Assembly (NCBI GenBank): GCA_034927445.1
Contig: JAYFPZ010000044.1
Span: 13,437 to 77,436, forward strand
Origin: PHAA01 sp034927445
GTDB taxonomy: Bacteria > Bacillota > Syntrophomonadia > Syntrophomonadales > Syntrophomonadaceae
Reading direction: 5' to 3'
DNA length: 64,000 nt
This document shows, in pieces, positions 17,681 through 25,876 of this stretch; position 1 is the stretch's first letter, and each line of letters opens with the position of its first letter. A program made the position numbers and the translations under genes. The notes beneath the pieces were generated by a model, which did not search any database, was not told the DNA's origin, and saw only the letters and a program-made list of their open reading frames with translations.

Positions 17681-17821
17681 ATGGCAGTTGAACTGAATGA
17701 TCTTTCTGATACGCATGTCTCGATAATAGTTGAAATAAGTGGAAAGCGGCTTGGGGAACGGGTCTGGGTTCCCGAAAATGGCGAGGTTGTGGAATGCCTT
17801 TTATACCATTCTGAAGCATAG
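17681..17821 (+). CDS. Possible small protein of 46 residues, unassigned
   Basis: An ATG-initiated frame MAVELNDLSDTHVSIIVEIS...GEVVECLLYHSEA. Residue composition is protein-like (alternating hydrophobic and charged residues), and the open frame reaches further upstream without an ATG. There is no clear ribosome site. It may be the 3' scrap of a lost gene. Low confidence. Confidence 0.3.
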   Translation: MAVELNDLSDTHVSIIVEISGKRLGERVWVPENGEVVECLLYHSEA

Positions 17822-17873
17822 CTGAGGGCAGGCTTTATATTAGAGGTATTAGGGATCGTTAGGAGGTTTTCAT

Positions 17874-18086
17874 ATGTATACTAGCATATGCCTGGTCTGT
17901 AAAAAAGAATTCGATATTCCCTTTTCTGATTTCCGTTACAAGGACATTAAATACAACCGCAACAAACACCATGTATGCAACCAGTGCAGCAAGATGGTGC
18001 AGGAGGAATGCCAGAAGATAACTGGACTTACCCCGGAGATGATAGATGTTTGGGATACAGTTCTGTCCAAATATAGCCGGTTATGA
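17874..18086 (+). CDS. Free-standing Cys4 (zinc-ribbon-like) protein, copy of the TetR C-terminal domain
   Basis: A 70-residue protein nearly all of which matches the last 65 residues of the TetR regulator at 12075: CLVCKKEFDIPFSDFRYKDI against CLICKKEFSIPFSDYRYKDI, then HHVCNQCSKMVQEECQKITG against HHVCNDCGRMVQEECQKITG. Two CxxC pairs separated by about 30 residues suggest a zinc site. AGGAGG precedes the ATG at good spacing, so it is a real gene. It may compete with or modify the regulator, bind the same partner, or serve as an antirepressor; these roles are inference. Family name unknown to me. Confidence 0.8.
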   Translation: MYTSICLVCKKEFDIPFSDFRYKDIKYNRNKHHVCNQCSKMVQEECQKITGLTPEMIDVWDTVLSKYSRL

Positions 18087-18152
18087 TATTTGAAATAAGA
18101 ATTTGAATGCTTATTTAATTATTTGAGAGGAGATGCAAGCTTTACACTTTGA

Positions 18153-18166
18153 TTGCACCGGTGCAA
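18153..18166 (+). promoter_or_regulatory. 14-bp perfect palindrome before the MerR remnant
   Basis: TTGCACCGGTGCAA is perfectly palindromic and lies 14 bases before the ATG of the truncated MerR gene. MerR-type regulators bind such dyads in their own promoters, so it may be the original operator. Confidence 0.45.
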
Positions 18167-18179
18167 GGGCGGTAATTTT

Positions 18180-18362
18180 ATGTATACCATCGGCCAGTTC
18201 TCCAGGATATGTCAGGTTTCTCCCAAGGCCTTGCGGCATTACGAGAAATTGGGACTCCTGGTACCATTCAGGGTGGATGAAGTAATAATAGCCGACCTCC
18301 CGCAGCACCCAAAAAAGGCAGGTGATGGGTTTGCAACCCACCACCTGCTTAAAATAAAGTAA
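18180..18362 (+). pseudogene. Truncated MerR-family regulator
   Basis: The first 34 residues (MYTIGQFSRICQVSPKALRH YEKLGLLVPFRVDE) are a normal MerR N-terminal HTH, but the match stops just before the expected Y-R-Y-Y motif of the wing. The remaining codons run through the terminator of the convergent thiolase gene and resemble nothing. The effector and dimer regions are absent, so this is a 5' remnant left by a deletion. Its N-terminal half could still bind DNA in principle but would lack the dimerisation helix. Confidence 0.75.
18311..18348 (-). terminator. Rho-independent terminator of the thiolase gene
   Basis: Stem GCAGGTG-TGGGTT / AACCCA-CACCTGC (14 bp with one mismatch) and a 3-base loop; on the minus strand it is followed by a run of six T. 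It lies 26 bases after the thiolase stop. Confidence 0.85.
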
Positions 18363-18373
18363 AGAAGAGGTCC

Positions 18374-19582
18374 TTATATATCCCTGGTCCACAGTGAGCA
18401 CATGGAAGGCCCGGTCCCGACGCACAGCGCTGCTCCCCCAACCGTCTTGCCGCGTTTCTCAAGCTCGTAATACAGGGAAACGATGATACGCAGAGCCGTA
18501 GCTCCGATCGGATGACCCAAGCCAATTCCTGATCCATTGGTATTAACCTTATTCATGTCAATTTCAATACCATATTCTTCTTTCAGCATTCTGCCCACAC
18601 CCAGCCACTGGGAGGCAAAGGCTTCATTTATTTCCCAGTAATCCACATCTTCAAATTTCATGCCTGCTTCTTTTAAACATTTGGGAATAGACACTGCCGG
18701 ACCAAGTCCCATGACTTCGGGAGCCACTCCTTCGGCACAGATATTGATCAGTTTCAATAAAGGTTTGATTCCCAGTTCCAGGGCTTTGGCTTTAGACATG
18801 ACAATAACGGCGGCGGCAGCATCATTGATGCCGGAGGCATTAGCCGCGGTAACCACTCCGCCTTTTCTAAAAGCCGGGAATAACTTGGCCATGGCCTCCA
18901 GGTTGGCATCGGGAATCATATGTTCATCTTTGGAGAAATAAGTGATGCCTTTTTTGGTTTTGATTTCAACCGGCACGATTTCACGTTCAAATGTTCCGTC
19001 CTGGTTGGCTCTGGTAGCGTTTTGGTGGCTGCGTAGGGCGAGTTGGTCACATTCTTCCCGGGTGATGCCGTATTTTTCGGCTACATTTTCAGCGGTGGTT
19101 CCCATATGCCCGTCCACCAGGCGGTCAAATAACGCATCATGCAGCATGGCATCCTCTATAATGCCCGGCCCCATGCGATAGCCCATACGGGCTTTGGGCA
19201 TCATATAGGGCGCGTTAGTCATGCTTTCTACTCCGACCACCAGCCCCACCTCGGTTTTGCCCAGTTGAATATGGTTAACGGCAATATCAAGGGCACGCAT
19301 CCCTGAAGCACAGTTCTGATTTACCACACAGGCGTTGCTCCTAAGCGGCAGACCTGCCGCCAGACTTACCTGCCGGGCCGGCAGCGATCCCTGCATGTGC
19401 TGATAGACTTCACCCATAACGATTTCGTCAATAATTTCCGGAGCGACGGCAGCCCTTTTTATGGCTTCCTTGGCGACGAGGGTGGCCAACTCCACAGCCT
19501 GAAAGTCCTTGAGGCTGCCCATAAATTTGCCTATCGGCGTTCTGCAGGCACTAACGATTACTACATCCTGAATTTCCTTCAC
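18374..19582 (-). CDS. Acetyl-CoA C-acetyltransferase (thiolase), sigma-54 controlled
   Basis: A 402-residue thiolase, which condenses or cleaves acyl-CoA (2 acetyl-CoA to or from acetoacetyl-CoA). The acyl-accepting Cys91 lies in NQNCASGMRALD; the GHPIGATALR block carries the catalytic His and LCVGTGPSM the second catalytic Cys, here followed by GTGPS where most family members have GGGxG. It is monocistronic: a sigma-54 promoter lies upstream, a terminator downstream, and the next gene upstream is a sigma-54 activator in the same direction. It is distinct from the thiolase of the main operon at 38434, so the two probably serve different acyl lengths or conditions. Confidence 0.93.
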   Translation of the reverse strand: MKEIQDVVIVSACRTPIGKFMGSLKDFQAVELATLVAKEAIKRAAVAPEIIDEIVMGEVYQHMQGSLPARQVSLAAGLPLRSNACVVNQNCASGMRALDIAVNHIQLGKTEVGLVVGVESMTNAPYMMPKARMGYRMGPGIIEDAMLHDALFDRLVDGHMGTTAENVAEKYGITREECDQLALRSHQNATRANQDGTFEREIVPVEIKTKKGITYFSKDEHMIPDANLEAMAKLFPAFRKGGVVTAANASGINDAAAAVIVMSKAKALELGIKPLLKLINICAEGVAPEVMGLGPAVSIPKCLKEAGMKFEDVDYWEINEAFASQWLGVGRMLKEEYGIEIDMNKVNTNGSGIGLGHPIGATALRIIVSLYYELEKRGKTVGGAALCVGTGPSMCSLWTRDI

Positions 19583-19710
19583 AAAAATACCCCCTTATTA
19601 TTAATCCTAAATTTCTATACCTTTGGCATTTGGACTGCGTTCCTTGCTTTGCCCCCCTTTCCAGCATGTTTAGTCACATCTAAGGAAAAATAAATTTGGC
19701 AGCAAAAAGA

Positions 19711-19739
19711 AATAGTCTGAGTTATCTCTTCAGACTATT
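19711..19739 (-). promoter_or_regulatory. Perfect 10-bp inverted repeat just after the sigma-54 promoter
   Basis: AATAGTCTGA / TCAGACTATT around a 9-base loop. It lies at or just downstream of the expected transcription start of the thiolase gene, so it would form a hairpin at the 5' end of the mRNA (stability element) or serve as a repressor site. Confidence 0.5.
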
Positions 19740-19740
19740 A

Positions 19741-19756
19741 AGCAAGAAATATGCCA
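19741..19756 (-). promoter_or_regulatory. Sigma-54 (-24/-12) promoter of the thiolase gene
   Basis: On the minus strand TGGCAT, five bases (ATTTC), TTGCT: the consensus TGGCAC-N5-TTGCW with one mismatch and exact GG/GC spacing. It sits about 160 bases before the thiolase start, next to a gene for a sigma-54 activator. Confidence 0.8.
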
Positions 19757-19860
19757 CTTCTATATAAATCATAAATATCCGATATTATGGCCTTTTGAGC
19801 AGCTTTCCTCTCTATCCCATTATTTTCCTGCGTCGCATATTGCAACCATAGATGCAGGCA

Positions 19861-19872
19861 TTATTGCAATAA
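19861..19872 (-). promoter_or_regulatory. Candidate activator site, 12-bp palindrome
   Basis: TTATTGCAATAA is a perfect palindrome about 105 bases upstream of the -24 box, the usual distance of an enhancer site for a sigma-54 activator. A related ATTGCAA half lies nearby at about 19838-19844. The TTGCA core is also present in the palindromes upstream of the other sigma-54 promoter at 37931. Confidence 0.45.
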
Positions 19873-19945
19873 ACCGACTTATTTGGCACCTTGGAGGACC
19901 CGAATGAATTATCAACCATGCGACCGAATTAACAACCCCTACAAA

Positions 19946-19976
19946 TAAAAAACAGAGCCGACGCTGCTGGCTCTGT
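19946..19976 (-). terminator. Terminator of the PAS-PAS-AAA+ activator gene
   Basis: Perfect 8-bp stem ACAGAGCC / GGCTCTGT with a 9-base loop, followed on the minus strand by six T residues. Confidence 0.85.
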
Positions 19977-20037
19977 CCCTATAAAACATATGAGATGTTG
20001 GTTTCATTAGGCAAGTCTATTTTTGCGGGTTAATCTT

Positions 20038-21780
20038 CTACAAACCGTATTTCCGCATTTTACTATATAAAACTGATTTGTTAAGACCCAATTCCTTAGC
20101 TGTCTGAGCTTTATTATAATTGGTTGATTTCAGCATTTGCTCTATCAACTCTTTCTCCAATCTTTGCACCGAAGCGTTCAAGGTAGTACGCCCGGGTTCA
20201 TTAACTGCAGCCGGAAGCACCTCGCCGCCCAACGAAGGAAAATGCTGCACCTCCAGCCGGACGGCCTGCTTTAAGAAAGCCAGATTTATAGCACGCTCCA
20301 GCAGGTTCTGCAACTCCCGCACATTACCCGGCCAGATATAATTTTGCAGCATATGCAGGGCTTCGTCGGAAATATCCGATACGTGAGCTTTTAGACGGGT
20401 ATTGATCCCAGCAATTAAGTAATGAACCAGCAAAGGAATATCTTCAATTCGTTCCCGCAAAGGCGGGAGGTTTAATCGCACTACATTCAGGCGATAGTAA
20501 AGGTCTTCCCGGAACTCATGGTTGGCCACCATTTGCTCCAGGTCACGGTTGCTGGCAGCAATGACTCTAACGTTTATGGAAATAGGATTAGTGCCGCCCA
20601 CCCTTTCAATCACCCGTTCTTGAAGCACGGTGAGAAGTTTGGTCTGCATACCTGGAGGCATGTCACCAATTTCATCCAGAAAGATGGTCCCTCCTTTGGC
20701 AAGCTCGAATTTACCTGGTTTGCCGCCTTTCTTGGCTCCGGTGAAAGCTCCTTCATCATAACCAAACAGCTCAGATTCCAACAGGTTTTCGGGTAAAGCA
20801 GCACAATTGACGCGCACGAAAGGCCCTTCCTGTCCGCCCTGGTTATGAATGGACTGGGCAAACAATTCTTTGCCGGTTCCGCTTTCCCCGGTTATTAGAA
20901 TGGTGGAACTTGTATGAGCCAATTGTTCGGCCATGGATTTGACCATTGCAAACTCGGGAGCGGTTCCGATAAGATCATCAAATTTCCAGCGGGCCTGGTA
21001 ATGCTGGCGAAACTCCTCCTTATAGTAATTGAGTTCTTTCGCCGTTTCCTGCAGTTTATTTATGAGCATCTTGGCCTGGGACATATCCAAAAATAGACTT
21101 CTGCCTACCGCTCCGGTAATCTCGCCGTTCTTTATAATGGGGGTTCTGGTAATAATGGTGTCCCGGTTATTGACAGTCCACGCATCAATCTCGTGTATAT
21201 CACCGGTTCTCAGAATTTCCGGCAGTTTGGAATGAGAAGTTATCTCCAGGATATGTCGGCCCACCACATCCTCTTTCTTCATCTCCAATAAATGCAGGTA
21301 GGTCTGATTCATAAAAGTAATAATGCCCGCTTTATCTACAATCACATATATCTGGTAAGGACTCTGCACCAGCACCTCCGATACCGTTTCATACTCCTTT
21401 TCCATAGTCTGCAGTTTCTTCATGAGTAATTTCGCCCCGGCTTTATCCAGGAAAATCGTCTGCCCCACTGCCCCGATAACTTGATCCTCATTTATCAATG
21501 GGTACCGGGTGATAATGGTTTCACGGTCATTTACCGACCACAGATCGACGGGATCTGTTTTCCCGTTACGCAGGACCTCAGGTAATTTGGAATGGGGAGT
21601 AACCTCAAGAATATGCCTTTCCATTACCTCTTCTCTGGTTTTGTCCAACCATTCCGAATAGGCTTGATTAATAAATCGAATTATGCCATGCTTGTCAACA
21701 ACCACGCAGGCCATGAGAGGATTGTCAAGGATAGCTTCAGCTACCTTGTACAGATTGAAACAATCTTCGGGTTTATACAT
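20038..21780 (-). CDS. Sigma-54-dependent transcriptional activator with two PAS domains
   Basis: About 580 residues. Two tandem PAS domains (about 5-115 and 128-240) that are near copies of each other (both contain LPE-LR-G and TIITR-PLI/PII segments), a coiled linker, then the AAA+ domain with Walker A GESGTGKE, the sigma-54-contacting GAFTGAKKGG loop, Walker B GGTIFLDEIGDM and the R-fingers, and a C-terminal Fis-type HTH (KAQTAKELGLNKSVLYSKMR). It would sense a small molecule through PAS and open sigma-54 promoters. Start at 21780 has GGAGGG upstream; the frame extends to 21813 without one. Its obvious target is the adjacent thiolase promoter at 19741-19756. Confidence 0.92.
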   Translation of the reverse strand: MYKPEDCFNLYKVAEAILDNPLMACVVVDKHGIIRFINQAYSEWLDKTREEVMERHILEVTPHSKLPEVLRNGKTDPVDLWSVNDRETIITRYPLINEDQVIGAVGQTIFLDKAGAKLLMKKLQTMEKEYETVSEVLVQSPYQIYVIVDKAGIITFMNQTYLHLLEMKKEDVVGRHILEITSHSKLPEILRTGDIHEIDAWTVNNRDTIITRTPIIKNGEITGAVGRSLFLDMSQAKMLINKLQETAKELNYYKEEFRQHYQARWKFDDLIGTAPEFAMVKSMAEQLAHTSSTILITGESGTGKELFAQSIHNQGGQEGPFVRVNCAALPENLLESELFGYDEGAFTGAKKGGKPGKFELAKGGTIFLDEIGDMPPGMQTKLLTVLQERVIERVGGTNPISINVRVIAASNRDLEQMVANHEFREDLYYRLNVVRLNLPPLRERIEDIPLLVHYLIAGINTRLKAHVSDISDEALHMLQNYIWPGNVRELQNLLERAINLAFLKQAVRLEVQHFPSLGGEVLPAAVNEPGRTTLNASVQRLEKELIEQMLKSTNYNKAQTAKELGLNKSVLYSKMRKYGL

Positions 21781-21967
21781 GGGCTGCCCTCCGATGCAAA
21801 TTAGGTCATGCATTTATTATATCCAAACTTTAGCAGTTGCCAAATGGTACGCAAATCAGTTTGGAAAATAGTTTATAAATACTAAATTCAAGTCCTAGCT
21901 TAGGTGCAATTGTAGTACCATATATCCCCTAAAATAAACAGGGACCAGAAATCCAGTCCCAATAAAT

Positions 21968-22357
21968 TTATGCTTTTCTTATAACCCGTCCTTCGGCTAT
22001 CGCTACCATTTGTCCGCTGCTATCGACAACTTCCATTCTATATAGCCCGGTTTTTCTCGTTAAATTCTCTAACCGGGCGGTTGCCTGTAGTATTTCACCC
22101 ACTCGGGTGGACTTGGTAAATGAAATATGAGTTTCCAGGGCCAAGGCCGACGGGCCGTGGGAATTACTGGCGGCCCCAAACGCTACATCGGCCAGCGCAA
22201 AAATAGCCGCGCCATGGGTCAGGCCATGGACATTTAACAATTCCGGTTTAACTTCCATGCTGGCCACAGCATATCCTTCTCTTACTTCCAGCAGGGTTAC
22301 CCCCAGGTACTCGCCCAAAGGATCGTTATTAGCCTGGAAATCATTTTTATTATCCAC
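21968..22357 (-). CDS. PaaI-family hotdog thioesterase
   Basis: A 129-residue single hotdog domain. The motif NVHGLTHGAAIFALADVAFGAASN carries the conserved HGG-like turn and the catalytic Asp of PaaI/YdiI thioesterases, followed by ETHISFTKSTRVGEILQATA. It would hydrolyse acyl- or aryl-CoA thioesters and recycle CoA. Start is GTG with AGGA upstream at slightly long spacing. A weak GGGAC/GTCCC hairpin follows the stop. Its position among thiolase and crotonase genes fits a fatty-acid or aromatic-CoA role. Confidence 0.88.
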   Translation of the reverse strand: MDNKNDFQANNDPLGEYLGVTLLEVREGYAVASMEVKPELLNVHGLTHGAAIFALADVAFGAASNSHGPSALALETHISFTKSTRVGEILQATARLENLTRKTGLYRMEVVDSSGQMVAIAEGRVIRKA

Positions 22358-22682
22358 TAGATATCACATCCTAAAACCATATGGCAGAATTTAATTATAC
22401 TGTTTTATATTGTACACAAACATTATCCGGTATGTCATGTAAATGAAATTTTCTAAGTGACTTCAAAAGTTTGAGCATGAACACGCTGTAGATATGATAT
22501 CAAGATACCGTTACCGGATTATTTCAACAAGAACTGCTACCCCTATACAACCGTTGGGAAAAACCTGACCCGCACCCCTGATATTCCAAATTAATATAGT
22601 AATAAAAAGCTGCGTTATTGCAAATTAAAGCGTAATCTATAATTAGAATTATCTTTATGGGGAACGCCCGAGGGGGGATAAC

Positions 22683-23435
22683 ATGCCGGAGGAAGCAAAA
22701 CAACTGATCTTGTTGGAGCACGAAGACCATATTGCCACGGTAACCTTGAACAATCCACCTGCTAATGTACTCTCGCAAGCGGTGATCGAGCAGTTGTCAC
22801 TAACCTTTCAGGAACTTGCGCCAATCGATCCAGCCGCCGTAATCATAACCGGTCAGGGCAGCCATTCATTTTGTGCCGGCGCAGATATCAAAGAGCTGGC
22901 TGAAAATGATTTATCCCGGAACAAGGCCCATTTCTTAAAGATCTACAATACCTTTAACCTCATTTCTGCCTGCAAATACCCGGTTATTGCAGCTATAAAC
23001 GGATACGCATTTGGCGCCGGAATGGAATTGGCTCTATGCGCCGATATAAGAGTAATGGATCAAAACGCCCGTATGTGTCCGGCGGGGGTCAACCTCAATC
23101 TGGCGTTTGGAACGCAGAGACTTATGCGGTTGGTTGGTCCCGGTCGGGCCAAGGATATGCTGTTTTGCGCCCGTCAGCTGAATGCCTCTGAAGCCCTGGA
23201 ATTTGGCCTGGTTGAACATGCCGCGGCTCCCGGAACCAGTTGGGAAAAAGCCAAGGAAATAGCCAGGCTGATTCATCAAAAAGGCCGGTCGGCTGTCCTG
23301 GACGTAAAGGAAATGCTGAACCTGGGTATTGACCTCCCCTTAAACCAGGCATTAGAGCTTGAAGCCGAATCAGTTTGCCGGCTGTTGAGCACAAGTGAAT
23401 TTGCCGGCCGGACTAGAAAATTTGTAACCAAATAA
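22683..23435 (+). CDS. Enoyl-CoA hydratase/isomerase (crotonase) family protein lacking one catalytic Glu
   Basis: A 250-residue crotonase-fold protein: oxyanion-hole segments HSFCAGADIKEL (about 61-72) and NGYAFGAGMELALCADIRV (about 106-124), with Glu115 at the first catalytic position. The second position, normally the Glu of a PE(V/I)xLG motif, reads CPAGVNLNLAFGTQRL, so Ala134 replaces Glu. Enzymes with one Glu can act as isomerases, hydrolases or decarboxylases rather than hydratases, so I do not assign a reaction. GAGGGGG precedes the ATG. It runs opposite to the thioesterase and may form a side pathway of acyl-CoA metabolism. Confidence 0.87.
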   Translation: MPEEAKQLILLEHEDHIATVTLNNPPANVLSQAVIEQLSLTFQELAPIDPAAVIITGQGSHSFCAGADIKELAENDLSRNKAHFLKIYNTFNLISACKYPVIAAINGYAFGAGMELALCADIRVMDQNARMCPAGVNLNLAFGTQRLMRLVGPGRAKDMLFCARQLNASEALEFGLVEHAAAPGTSWEKAKEIARLIHQKGRSAVLDVKEMLNLGIDLPLNQALELEAESVCRLLSTSEFAGRTRKFVTK

Positions 23436-23477
23436 GCTGCCGGAATAATTAAGCACCAGATAGGCTGGTGGACTTAA

Positions 23478-23524
23478 GAGGACGATCTTCTGAATGCTGA
23501 GGCAGAAGCAGAACAATCGTCCTC
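23478..23524 (+). terminator. Branched hairpin after the crotonase gene
   Basis: Outer stem GAGGACGAT / ATCGTCCTC (9 bp) enclosing an inner stem CTTCTG / CAGAAG. Little T-run follows. It is 40 bases after the crotonase stop and 170 before the TauE-like gene; terminator or leader element. Confidence 0.5.
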
Positions 23525-23695
23525 AATCTTTGGTGCGAACTAATAATTTAACCCGGCGAAGAGGCTCTTATGCTTGGTCGGATGTAATACTTGACCGTTG
23601 ATTGGGAAAGAGTTATATAATTTATTGATATCGGGGAGATATTTAAAATAAAGCCAGAATGCAAAAACTTTGATATTTTTAAAGGAGAATTGATT

Positions 23696-24058
23696 ATGAG
23701 CGATATGGTATTGTTTATTTTGATTGGTTTAAGCGCTGGAATACTGGGTGGGGTTTTCGGCTTGGGCGGGGGCTTTATTATCGTCCCCGCTCTGGTTCTG
23801 CTTTGCGGGTTCAGCCAGTTGAAAGCACAGGGCACCTCCCTGGCGGTAATGCTGCCGCCGGTGGGACTCCTGGCCTTTATGACCTATTACCGCAACGGCA
23901 ATGTGGATTTGAAGGCAGGAATTATTCTCTGCATCACCCTATTTATCGGCGGTTTATTTGGGGCCCAGATGGTTCAATCGGCAAACAACGACCTGCTCCG
24001 AAAAGGTTTTGCCATTTTCATGATTCTGATTTCAATCAAGATGCTGATGAGCAAATAG
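23696..24058 (+). CDS. Half-size TauE/SafE-type membrane permease
   Basis: A 120-residue protein with four hydrophobic segments matching one half of the usual eight-helix TauE/SafE sulfite/organic-anion exporter: GLSAGILGGVFGLGGGFIIV, GTSLAVMLPPVGLLAFMTYY and the closing GFAIFMILISIKMLMSK. Full-length members are about 250 residues and arise by internal duplication, so this one must work as a dimer or is a remnant of a fused gene. ATG at 23696 follows AAAGGAG; a TTG at 23690 is too close. No partner half lies next to it. Confidence 0.82.
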   Translation: MSDMVLFILIGLSAGILGGVFGLGGGFIIVPALVLLCGFSQLKAQGTSLAVMLPPVGLLAFMTYYRNGNVDLKAGIILCITLFIGGLFGAQMVQSANNDLLRKGFAIFMILISIKMLMSK

Positions 24059-24109
24059 GCATCAAGCTGCAGACTGAATAATGGACCGCAGATTAAATCA
24101 GAAACCGGG

Positions 24110-24775
24110 CTACACTTCCTTGATCCTCACCACATGGTCAACCGGCCGGCGCGAGGTTCTGACCTTATTCTGCAGGTGCTCGGCGTCGCTATGACCCAGC
24201 GCTATCCCAATGGTGATACAAAGGTTATCGGGTATTTCCAGTTCTGTCCGTACCAAATCCGGGTAGGAAGCAAACTGCACCGCTATCGCGCTGCTTATGC
24301 CATATTGCTCAGCAGCCAGCATAATGCTTTGGGCCAGAAGGCCCAAGTCAAACAAGGACCAATGGGTGAGAGAGCGATCCATACATAAAAAAGCGACTGC
24401 CGGCGCACCAAAGAAATTGAAATTCTGGGCCGTGTTGAAACGGCGTCCCTGCTCGTCATGGCGTGCGATACCTAAGGTGACAAGCCTCATTTTTCCTACT
24501 TCCTGATAGCGTTCTTTCAAAGCCGGGGGCCACTCAACCGGTCTTTCCAGATCCGGGTTGAAGGGAACATCCCGCTCGAAATAATCAACATAGAGTGCCC
24601 GCAATCTATCCAGGGCCGGGCCGCTGGCAACAAATATTTCCCAGGGCTGGGTGTTGCCCCATGAAGGCGAATGACTGGCAGCCTCCATAATCTTCATGAT
24701 GGTCTCTTTATCCAATGCATCCGGTTTAAAGGCGCGGCAGGTAAATCGTGTTTTTAGTGCGGCGACGACATCCAT
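24110..24775 (-). CDS. Nitroreductase-family FMN protein
   Basis: A 221-residue flavoprotein of the nitroreductase fold: N-terminal RFTCRAFKPDALD phosphate-binding region, the SPSWGNTQPWEIFV segment, FGAPAVAFLCMD and the C-terminal IGIALGHSD motif. Such enzymes use NAD(P)H and FMN to reduce nitroaromatics, quinones or flavin; the true substrate is unknown. GGGAGGAATT lies upstream of the ATG. Its stop faces the TauE-like gene. Confidence 0.9.
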   Translation of the reverse strand: MDVVAALKTRFTCRAFKPDALDKETIMKIMEAASHSPSWGNTQPWEIFVASGPALDRLRALYVDYFERDVPFNPDLERPVEWPPALKERYQEVGKMRLVTLGIARHDEQGRRFNTAQNFNFFGAPAVAFLCMDRSLTHWSLFDLGLLAQSIMLAAEQYGISSAIAVQFASYPDLVRTELEIPDNLCITIGIALGHSDAEHLQNKVRTSRRPVDHVVRIKEV

Positions 24776-24939
24776 GCGATAATTCCTCCCAACTTATTCC
24801 ATAATAGTACTGCGATTATAGACATTATAGCATACCAGTCCTACGTTTATTGCCTCTTGCCGGCCCAATCCAACCATAAGGCAACCGGGCCGCCGAACAA
24901 CTGCATTAAGCCGGCAAGGAGCCAGGAACTGGCCGTTCC

Positions 24940-25788
24940 TTATGATGAGGGCAGAACCTTTTTAGGCGTGGGAATCCTAGATTCACAGGGTACCCCGGTC
25001 TGACATTTGCCGCAGCCATAGCGGGGCTTATATTTTTCTAATGTTTTATCTACAAATACCGAACATATCGCGTGCTCCTTACCCTTTTCCATGGATATGG
25101 CGTTGACCGGACATCTTTTCACACAGGTCCCGCACATCGAACAATATTCCATAATATCTCCGTATTTTCTTGAATCAGGCGGTACATATAACTCGGTCAG
25201 GATACTGCCAATCCTGCCGGCCATGCCTTTTGAGGTTATCAGCCCTTTAGACAGCCCGAAAGTTCCCAGCCCGCATACAAAACCCACATGTCTTTCCGAC
25301 CAGTTGCTGGTAAATGATACCCCAGGATGGGAGTCGTCTTTTAACTCCGTCTTGGACCAGAACCTTGCATCCAATGAGGGTACCCGGCTTTTATAGCCTG
25401 CCTTGACCAGTTCCTGCTGCAGATAGACAGATAACTTGTTTAAGAGAGCATGGCCTTCAATCCTTCCATGCAGCCATTCTGCCGAAGGCCATGCTTTTTC
25501 TTTCCTGTTGCTTTTTCTTATGGCTTGGCTGAACGGAAGGAAAAAGGAGACAACTGTTTTCACCTCAGGCAGCCATTCCCGGGGAAGCAGGAAATGTTCC
25601 CCAATTACCGACGGATCTTTAAATAATTTAAAATACTCATCATCGGGAGACCCAAAAGCAAAAATCGGTCTTTCGTAGATCTTCAATCCTACAAGCTCTT
25701 CAGAAATGGCATTTTGTCTGGATATGTAATTGTCCTCGGAGTTATAGACAAATTCAGCAGCCGTTTTTATCAGGCCTTGCTTGTTCAT
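24940..25788 (-). CDS. 4Fe-4S double-cluster protein, QueG-like
   Basis: A 282-residue protein with a C-terminal ferredoxin-type pair: CSMCGTCVKRCPVNAI (CxxCxxCxxxCP) and the later C..YGCGKCQTGVPCE group. The N-terminal 190 residues (GSPDDEYFKLFKDP, VVSFFLPFSQAIRKSNR, SNWSERHVGFVCGLGTFGLSKGLIT, GSILTELYVPPDSR) resemble the epoxyqueuosine reductase QueG without its C-terminal HEAT repeats. Such QueG-related proteins are frequent in clostridia and many are not queuosine enzymes. AGGAGGGACC precedes the ATG. Confidence 0.8.
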   Translation of the reverse strand: MNKQGLIKTAAEFVYNSEDNYISRQNAISEELVGLKIYERPIFAFGSPDDEYFKLFKDPSVIGEHFLLPREWLPEVKTVVSFFLPFSQAIRKSNRKEKAWPSAEWLHGRIEGHALLNKLSVYLQQELVKAGYKSRVPSLDARFWSKTELKDDSHPGVSFTSNWSERHVGFVCGLGTFGLSKGLITSKGMAGRIGSILTELYVPPDSRKYGDIMEYCSMCGTCVKRCPVNAISMEKGKEHAICSVFVDKTLEKYKPRYGCGKCQTGVPCESRIPTPKKVLPSS

Positions 25789-25876
25789 TTGGTCCCTCCT
25801 GGTTCATACTTGTTTTACATTAGCCTATGTCCAATAGATAGTGTAGGCCTTAAAAAATAAAAGAGTAATCACTTCT

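Noticed and set aside
18153..18362. Intact MerR regulator
   Set aside because: Homology ends after 34 residues and the rest of the frame overlaps a terminator.
22610..22640. Possible sigma-54 promoter upstream of the crotonase-family gene (TTGCA present)
   Set aside because: The -24 position reads AAGCT instead of TGGCA; the GG of the consensus is missing.
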